Source: Rhizophagus clarus (taxonomy: Eukaryota > Glomeromycota > Glomeromycetes > Glomerales > Glomeraceae). Taken from it: a DNA stretch of 64,000 nucleotides. A program made the position numbers and the translations under genes. Position 1 is the first letter of the stretch. Every line of letters starts with the position of its first letter. The DNA is taken from contig BLAL01000180.1 in assembly GCA_015698045.1 (NCBI GenBank), positions 434,001 through 498,000 of the forward strand. Reading direction: 5' to 3'. Below are positions 58,201 through 64,000 of this stretch, piece by piece. The notes under the pieces are model-generated. The model was not told the origin of the DNA and did not search any database. It worked only from the letters and a program-made list of their open reading frames with translations.

Positions 58201-59021
58201 ATCAACTTTCTTACGTTAATTTATCTTATAACCATTTTGATACTATGCCAAATCTTCAAGGAATGGATCATGTAATAAGTTTTAATATTTCAAACAATCG
58301 TATTACTGACATAACTGAACAAATTGATCAATTGGAAATGTTGCGTGAATTATATATCGTTAATAATAAATTAACTCATATTCCAAAAACAATTGGACGT
58401 CTCAAAGAACTCGAAATTATGGATGTCTCTGAGAATATATTGGTGGATTTGCCGTTGTCGATCGGAGATTGTGTTAATTTGCGCGAATTAAGATTAAGAG
58501 GAAATTCAATAGAAACATTACCAATTACATTAGGAAAATTAACCAATTTAAATGTATTTTACGTTGGACAATGGCCATTAAATGGATTTAATGTAACTCA
58601 AGATAATAATAGGAATCAGAGTGTAAAAATTAGTTCCAAGATTCCTCAACAAGTTGAAAGAAATCTTTTATGGAGGATGCATGATTCAATACTTAAAAGA
58701 TTACGAGATATTGATAATAATGACGGGGCTTCAGAATTTTTACAAAGTCCTCCTAACGAATCAAATAATTCGCAGCAAGACGTCACCAGTCATCCACCAT
58801 CTCCTTCACCAAGTCCTCCTCTATCGAGGGATGATGCTATATTGAAAATGACTGTGTTAAAAGGAGTTTATGATCAATTTATGAGAGACATGCGCAGTAT
58901 AGATTATGATAAAGAATCAAGTGGCGATGATATGACTGAATTTCCTAGTGAGATTGGAAAGAAGAAAAAATTTGCTAAATTAAACATAAACAAAATACTC
59001 AAGATAGGTGACAAACAATAA
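55224..59021 (+). CDS. Large leucine-rich-repeat protein (Shoc2/PIRL-like LRR block)
   Basis: Uninterrupted 1265-codon frame. The start is placed at ATG 55224 (MADIEYNTQIS); the frame runs ten codons further up without an ATG. Residues 1-650 are Ser/Thr/Asn-rich and probably disordered, with a proline motif near the start (PPPVPPKDD, SH3-ligand-like), several basic patches (RRFSYKRKTERK) and an acidic stretch (EEESEDSDSDKDLDD). About 18 leucine-rich repeats of 22-24 residues follow (57230-58580), consensus L..L..L.L..N.L..LP..I, for example LEILDLSNNCISEF. The C-terminal ~140 residues include VERNLLWRMHDSILKRLRDI and a Pro/Ser-rich linker. LRRs of this class are protein-interaction scaffolds, as in Shoc2 and fungal morphogenesis proteins; no kinase, cyclase or phosphatase domain is attached. 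Partner and pathway are unknown. Confidence 0.85.
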   Translation: MADIEYNTQISESPPPVPPKDDFRPMTPPKDFPKITLLGSATIGPSTSQNLELVESISEPSNTFPGAKRLNKVSTTNTTNIGSMFVTTSDNHQSSDNEPRKNSVRSDSMFTKLSWWLSWGRSNPSMNSHPTTTTPITNTGAGADSTNNTTNSTYDNQNSTASISTMRSSSPSSPYINQLSTDNNDEVVPKVKKSISIANLFRRFSYKRKTERKENSSSTVVEEAAQRDSNNFSTVPTPKSPRRKYNFGSLIERLTGRQFSFTSEQRTPESDNKYTEQISQTNSTENNIDTNHNRIKKTDNKLKQKELIVEGQDLTASSYTLCPDESSLSTQRSTQSTAAETLDSHSKDDNLKNLDFINMDIDIVSPLRHSIAKSSNSSERADDDTIKGVSGTIRIFDKFTVKKDSSRANIVNNQTANGVSSRHIRVNSNNMKESLFVNNNNNNNTTNMISQFSPLKNSSPLSSNSYKPYNTDNIKKSEMENKNLTSREEVIGDKTRVDKSPLRLFKKKFYKTLRPSISNSDSEDTNKNIKREETLNTIPIISPLVANFYESGSTNDLLQVNNNNLYPEEESEDSDSDKDLDDMTLDDGVEGDVSATQSQAPESSLYTGSENEVSFPLSRMSSFAKSFNSEDPSAFSTTFSDSQLNIDWPMESAWDIILNNAPSTTKDSKSPARFSNNRLSYIPNHFFEGLHNLKELYLDRNSLRDLPEELLKLTKLEILDLSNNCISEFHPRLKFRRMRNLRRLNLDNNVLSDITSITKLKTLRELRVNNNLLGSITPDISKLTKLRLLYLDNNQLISLPDSIGQLKSLCVLRLNNNNIESLPAAICSLHQLQVLELRANLLSSLPENIKELENLAKLDISNNKLTSLPNELVKCNRLTHLNAHNNLLESIPAKFGQLSRLLTLNLCENRLINLPADIGKLTSLTELDLSHNEFIVLPEDLGKLTKLTEIKLNNNPSLLAIPDSFQKLILVRKIHLQHCSLSQIPFEMGLVYNQLSYVNLSYNHFDTMPNLQGMDHVISFNISNNRITDITEQIDQLEMLRELYIVNNKLTHIPKTIGRLKELEIMDVSENILVDLPLSIGDCVNLRELRLRGNSIETLPITLGKLTNLNVFYVGQWPLNGFNVTQDNNRNQSVKISSKIPQQVERNLLWRMHDSILKRLRDIDNNDGASEFLQSPPNESNNSQQDVTSHPPSPSPSPPLSRDDAILKMTVLKGVYDQFMRDMRSIDYDKESSGDDMTEFPSEIGKKKKFAKLNINKILKIGDKQ

Positions 59022-59164
59022 ATATTATTATTTCAATATTTTAAATTTTTTTTTTTCTATTTTATTTTTAAGTCGTAGGAAGAAAATCATAAATTCTTTG
59101 TAATATAGTTTTAATTATTCACAAAATTAATATTAAAAAAAAAACTGTGAATTCGTAACTGAAA

Positions 59165-59777
59165 TTACAATTTCTTGCTCAAAACATACGCGTCAGGTGG
59201 TGATATTTTCTTATAATATCCTTCCACCGTGGCAACAATTTCGAAATCGTATTTTTTATAAAAAGCCAAGGCTTCTTCATTTGATGTTTGAACGTGAAGA
59301 TAAATTTCGACGAATTTTGGGTGTTGTGTGGTTAATGTAGCATGTTGTAAAATATGCGTCAACAATTTTGTACCTATTCCAAGGTTACGATAAGGAGCCA
59401 AAACACCCAGTGTCATAATATATAGTTTTGCTTGATCGGATGTTGTACCTTGATTTGATTCCTTTATTTGCTCTTTACGACAACAAACGGCTCCAATACA
59501 ACAATCATTGAAATAAGCTACAGATTGATAAGAATTAATTATGAACATTAAATAATATATTTGATTGCTTTGTCGTTATTAATTTACCGAATTTCGCGAA
59601 TTCGCCAACTTCCAATACATCTTTATAGAATTTTTCGCTATATTGAACAGGAAAAAGGACTGTATTTAATTTTTTTAATTGACCCAAATTGTTGGGTGTA
59701 ATTTCCCCGAGAGCTACACGATGAGCAGTATTTCGTTTTGGTGTTTTATTATTCTTTATTGCTGTTGAGGTTACCAT
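59165..59777 (-). CDS. NAA50: N-alpha-acetyltransferase 50 (NAA50), GNAT family
   Basis: Two exons: 59777-59588 and 59517-59165, with a 70-bp GT-AG intron. The split codon gives Ala in AKFAYFN. The product is 180 residues against about 169 in human NAA50, with a 20-residue basic extension at the N-terminus. Signature segments are LGEITPNNLGQLKKLNTVLF, FPVQYSEKFYKDV, GAVCCR, LYIMTLGVLAPYRNLGIGT (acetyl-CoA loop R-x-x-G-x-G), IYLHVQTSNEEALAFYKK and YYKKISPPDAYVLSKKL. NAA50 acetylates N-terminal methionine followed by hydrophobic residues, works with the NatA complex at the ribosome and is needed for cohesion in animals (family knowledge). It is divergent from NOLC1 (137 bp between ATGs) and convergent with the LRR gene. 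Confidence 0.93.
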
Positions 59778-59914
59778 ATTTAACGATTTACATTTAATGA
59801 TTTGTTGCAGTGCCCTTTTGTATCAGATTTTGATTTTGATCTGCAATCGGGTTTTGATGGATAAAAAAAAAAAATTGATTTTTTTTACTCGGAAATAAAA
59901 AAAAACGCGTCCAA
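59778..59914. promoter_or_regulatory. Bidirectional promoter between NAA50 and NOLC1
   Basis: Only 137 bp separate the two divergent ATGs, so both promoters and 5' untranslated regions must fit here. T- and A-rich tracts near 59870-59905 (TTTTTTTACTC, AATAAAAAAAAACGCG) may exclude nucleosomes. No specific factor site is claimed. Confidence 0.6.
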
Positions 59915-61757
59915 ATGTCATCAAATTCTGATGCCAGTATTCCTACTGAACTTTACTCTTTAGTTCTTCAATTTTTAAAAGATGCAGGTCTTTCACAAAC
60001 GGCTAAAATTTTTAAAAAAGAAGTAAATAAGGTATAGAGAACGTTTCGTTTAATTGTTTCTGTAATATTTTATTTACTATATTCTTTATATAGTCAACAA
60101 AGGATGTAAATCAAAAATATGGCTTAGTCGAGATGTTTAAGTCTTATAATTCTCTTGTAGCTAGGTAATTTACGTTCGACAGTTTTACTATTAAAATTCC
60201 TTTGCTAAAATTTATCGGTTTATCATTCATAGTAAAAACATTGAAAAAGTAGGATCTGATGATTCTCCTTCATCGGATAGCTCGTAAGTGTATCGAATTA
60301 AAATTTATATAACTTGTAAATTCAGTGTAAATAATTACTTTTCTATAGTAATAATGTAGAAAATGAGAGTAACGATGAATCCTCATCTGGAGATGATGAT
60401 CAAAGTTCAGAGAATGAAGTTTTGATGAAAGGAGTTAATCTCAAAAATGGATCTGGAGAACCTTCTGATGAAGAGTTAAAAAATGATATTGAAGCAGAAG
60501 ATAGTTCAAGTTCTTCAAGTGAAGATGATGACGATTCTTCCGATTCTTCCGATTCTTCCTCAATTGAAGTGGAAAATAATGTTAATGCTTTAAGCCCCGG
60601 TAAAGAATCGGAAAGTTCAGATTCAGATAGTTCAGATTCATCTTCTGAACAAAGTGAAAACGAAGAACAAAGTGTTGCGACTTCACATGTAAGTAAAGAT
60701 TCAGATCCTTCCAGCGAATCATCCAGCGAAAGTTCATCGGATAATAATTTAAGTGAAGGTGAAGAAAACGGTGAAATGGAAATTCTTTCTGATAACGAAT
60801 CTAGTAGCGAAGAGAGTGATAAGGAACAAGAAGAGAGTTCGAATGTAGCTGACAACAATAAAACCAACGGTAACAATAGTAGTAACGATGAATCAGAGGA
60901 AAGTGATAGTGAATCTGAGAATGAAAGTAAATCAGGAAATACAAATAACAATATTAATAATATTAAAGAACATAATGGAGAAAACAGAGATAAATTATTT
61001 CGTAGTAATGGCAAAATAGCCAGTACTGAAATAGATAAATCAGAATCAAGTAATGAAAAAAATTCATCATACAAAATAAACGTTACTCCTTTAACTAATG
61101 GAAATAAATTAAAACATAAACTTGACTCAGATGATGACACTTTGGATTATACAGGACCTTCTAAAAAAATAAATTCAAGTACGAGGTAATTAAAAAAAAA
61201 GGAATTAAAAAATATTTTTTAAATTAATTCTCCTCTTGTTAAAATATTAGTACTACATATGTTACAACTAGTGTACATTTTAAACCATTATCAGTATACA
61301 AAAACCAAAAAAAAAATAGTAAATCAAATAAAGTAAGTAATAAAGTAAGTAACATATTTTAATATTAGTTTATTAGTAAAGTTATATTGATCAAATTTTC
61401 AATATTGTTAAGCAGATGGAGAACAAAAGTAACGGTGATGGAAATATATATAATCGCAGAATAAATCTGGAAAAAGTAGAATTTCTTGATGAACGATTGA
61501 AAGACAACAGCTTCCTGGCCAAAGTATTGTTTGTCAAATTTTGTATTTTATGTCTTTAATTTATGTTAAAATTTTTATTTATTAATAACATTTAGGATGG
61601 TGCTGTTGACTCTTATGGCTATAAGGCTCATAATGATTTAATTAATACCCGAGGTAAAGATTTCCGTGCGCAAAAAACTAAAAAGAAAAGAGGATCTTAT
61701 CGTGGAGGAAAGATTGATTTCGAATCTCACTCTATTAAGTTTGCTGTAGATGATTAA
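59915..61757 (+). CDS. NOLC1: Nucleolar phosphoprotein Nopp140/Srp40 homologue
   Basis: Seven exons, all GT-AG with consistent phases: 59915-60031, 60094-60164, 60233-60283, 60349-61185, 61251-61332, 61416-61523, 61596-61757; 475 residues. An alternative donor at 61345 would add four in-frame codons. The N-terminus is a LisH motif ([20 protein letters not shown]). The centre is almost entirely Ser, Asp and Glu with [15 protein letters not shown] runs, dense casein kinase 2 sites. The C-terminus is the conserved SRP40 domain: [28 protein letters not shown] and DFESHSIKF. Nopp140 proteins chaperone box C/D and H/ACA snoRNPs between Cajal bodies and nucleolus (family knowledge). The usual alternating basic/acidic modules are reduced here to one long acidic block. 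Its 3' end faces the next gene. Confidence 0.92.
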
Positions 61758-62111
61758 AAATTTGTTTTAATATTTTCAATCATAAAATTTCAAATTTTTT
61801 TTATTCGATCTTGAAATACTACAACATTTGAACCCTTCAGTAGAAAACTGAACTTACTTTTTTACGCTGAGTATACTAATTTTAGCACATACATCCCTGA
61901 CAGTTTTCCTTCTTGTTTTTGCGAACGCTCTCAAGCTTTAATATTATACAAATAAATTTATGACCAATATTTCAAATGAAGAATGAATAATAATTCTAGA
62001 ATATTACTAATGTAAGAAATACAAATTCATTCGATAAAGCAGAAACAGTAAAAATACATCTAACTATTGAAAGATTTATTTAAAATATTACTAACACTAA
62101 AGAAATTGAAA
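61758..62111. other. Convergent intergenic region
   Basis: This 354-bp AT-rich stretch holds the 3' untranslated regions of NOLC1 and the following minus-strand gene. No other feature is seen. Confidence 0.5.
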
Positions 62112-64000
62112 TTATTGATAATAAACTGGATAATAATAGTAAACTCCATCATTCTCCTGTACAGTAGTTGAAGGTTGAGACACAAATGAAGAAGATTTAA
62201 CGGAATTATCATTTGTATCTTTTAATTCTGGGGTTGTATGAGTCGGATAATAATAATAATACATATTAGGATCATAATAATAAACCATTCCATTACTCTC
62301 AGTAACGTAAGGATTACTTTCAGCAACATAGGGAGCAGGAGGGACAGATGTTAGCGGCGGTAAATTATTTTCAGATAAAAGATTATTTCTTAATCCCTGA
62401 GGTAAATTGGAATCCATATATGCAATTGGTGTTTCTGGTTTTTGTGGAAAGAAATTATTTGACGTGTTTGACGAGTCCTCGTTGGAAATGGAATTTTCAT
62501 CAGAAAGAGCAAGCGCTCTCGGTTGGAAAGGCGGTGCAAAGACAGCTATTACAAACATTTTTTTTATATATACATATGCATATACATACACACATACTCT
62601 ATTAATAATGAATTTTTTTTTTCCAAACATATATAATATACATTATGTTTATTCTAGCTAAACTAATCCTTAAAAATTAGAATATCGCTTCGTCTTAATG
62701 ACGAAAAAAAAAAATTATTTTATTACAATATAATAATTATTAAAAACACAAACCTGAAGGTGGAATTTCGCTTGTTCGAGAATTATTTGATATTCCGCTC
62801 ACTGGTGAGTCACTTGTTTGAGTCAGCTGAGTTATCGAGAAAGAAGCTGCTCTTCTAGTTGAATACCTTTTAGATGCGTTAGTTTGAACTCTATCTTTGT
62901 CCATCGATGTTGAAGGCAAGGATACAATTGTATCAGATTGATTATGATTAATGGATAACTCATTAAAACTTGATGTAACATTGTTTATTGATTGTGAAAT
63001 AGAGTGAGTTACGTTATCTTCAATTGCTTTTTTACTTTGAGAATCCAAAATAATTTCCACTCCAGGCTCTTCCTCCGATTTTTCACAGATGGTCTCTTGT
63101 TCTTTTATCGGGGATTCCGAACCCGTTTCTTCCTTTGTAAACGAACTTGGTGTAATATTTACATGGGATGTAACATTTGTTGATTCTTGTGCTGGTTCCG
63201 CTTTTTCAATTTGGTATTCTACAACTGTATTTATATTCTCTTCAGCTTTGCTTTCATGACTTTCTTGTTGCTCATTGTTATGTATAACTTGAGAACCTTT
63301 ATTGTCCACATCATCACTGATCGAACTTTGTTCTTTAGAATTTTTGTCCTGACTTAATTTATGTTTTTTATCCGCCTCAATAACGTCAGCTTGGTTAGAA
63401 TTAAAGGAATGATCTCGGTTTAAACTTGAACGCATGTAGTGTCTGCCTCTTCCACGAAACCCATTCCCGCCCTTTGGCGGAAACGAATTATCTTTTCCTG
63501 TGTAGGGTTTATTATCATTGATTTGAGATGTTGATCTACCGTTTCTATTATATGAATTTTCTGATCTACTTCCACGTACACTTGATTTATGATTATTGAA
63601 ATTATTAGAACTAATAATTCCATCCCTATGATTAGTATCATACTTTGATAAGAACATCCCTCTTGATCTAGATTGTTCTCCAAATGAATTTCTTCTCTTT
63701 CTAATTGAATTTGAAGGACGCGAATGATTAAACTTTGGAGGTGTAATATTATTGTGAAAATGCGATCGACGTTGAGGAGCCTTTTCAGTAAAAATTGAAT
63801 AATGATAAATAATGTAATAAGGTAAACTATTGACTATTGTGAAGGAAAAAAAAAGAAACAATATAATTTGTTAGTATAAGATAATTATCAAATACCGGAG
63901 GAACAAATTCACGGCGACGTTGAACTCTATGTTGAAATTCCTTTCTACGTCTTTCTTCATCTTCGATCTTCATCAATTCTTCAAATCCGTCATGATCCCA
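62112..64000 (-). CDS. Probable Barentsz/CASC3-like (Btz) protein, 5' end outside window
   Basis: Three exons are visible on the minus strand: 64000-63896 (partial), 63780-62754 and 62545-62112, all GT-AG with matching phases (introns 115 and 208 bp). The 521 visible codons start inside the gene. The first residues, WDHDGFEELMKIEDEERRRK, fit the W-x-H-D-x-F-E-E end of the Btz eIF4AIII-binding region. Then comes a basic, Arg/Gly/Asn-rich segment (GGNGFRGRGRHYMR), a long acidic/Ser-rich region and a Tyr-rich end (YYYDPNMYYYYYP). Btz proteins belong to the exon junction complex and act in mRNA localisation and decay. The assignment rests on one short motif at the window edge plus overall composition. 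Apparent upstream methionines inside both introns are not coding. Confidence 0.5.

Noticed and set aside
62546-62630. Upstream ATG extension (MFGKKKFIINR) of the last exon of the Btz-like gene
   Set aside because: This is intron sequence: the AG at 62547-62546 joins exon 2 in phase and restores a continuous frame.
63781-63861. Hydrophobic N-terminus (MFLFFSFTIVNSLPYY) that looks like a signal peptide
   Set aside because: It lies in a 115-bp intron with GT, CTAAC and AG; the upstream exon continues in phase to the window edge.
1-64000. tRNA, rRNA and other structured RNA genes
   Set aside because: No A/B-box pairs with a cloverleaf, and no rRNA-like conserved segments, were recognised on either strand by eye; a tRNAscan or Rfam run was not possible.

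Overview
The window looks like nuclear DNA of an arbuscular mycorrhizal fungus (Glomeromycotina, most like Rhizophagus). It is very AT-rich, with short introns of about 60-115 bp carrying CTAAC-like branch points. Its genes are eukaryotic (RNA polymerase I subunit, NAA50, Nopp140/Srp40), and it is heavily loaded with old transposons of types common in these fungi. Species assignment is inference from composition and gene style; no database was searched.

Layout. 1-53 kb is repeat-rich accessory DNA. 53-64 kb is a compact gene-dense block. From the left: an array of exon/intron-like units on the minus strand (0.4-1.5 kb); tandem repeats (1.5-2.0 kb); a Myb/SANT-like gene on the minus strand whose first intron holds an 8.1-kb LINE (2.4-11.3 kb); a branch-point-rich repeat (12-13 kb); an unknown two-exon gene between long inverted repeats (13-16.9 kb); a 2-kb pyrimidine-strand satellite (17.1-19.2 kb); a ten-exon tnp2/Plavaka-like transposase pseudogene (20.6-24.2 kb); a second exon/intron-unit array (26.2-27.8 kb); a complete but decayed 10.5-kb CACTA-like transposon with two divergent genes and nested insertions (30.0-40.5 kb); a decayed non-LTR retroelement on the minus strand with a nested hAT-type MITE (42-45 kb); the largest exon/intron-unit array (46.5-49.1 kb); and a TIR-bounded element filled with a pyrimidine satellite (51.3-53.0 kb).

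The gene-dense end encodes an RPA34-like Pol I subunit with a long extra C-terminus, a 1265-residue leucine-rich-repeat protein, and three further genes. NAA50 and NOLC1/Srp40 are divergent and share a 137-bp promoter. A probable Barentsz/CASC3-like protein runs off the right edge. RPA34 and Nopp140 both point to rRNA synthesis and nucleolar function, but no operon-like logic is implied.

The most unusual signal is the set of tandem arrays in which every ~105-125 bp unit resembles a micro-exon (~24-42 nt) plus an intron with donor, branch point, pyrimidine tract and AG acceptor. Many introns also contain a palindrome around or beside the branch point. At least three independent arrays, unrelated in exon sequence, share this architecture, and the transposon accessory gene shows the same duplication of exon-intron units at larger scale.
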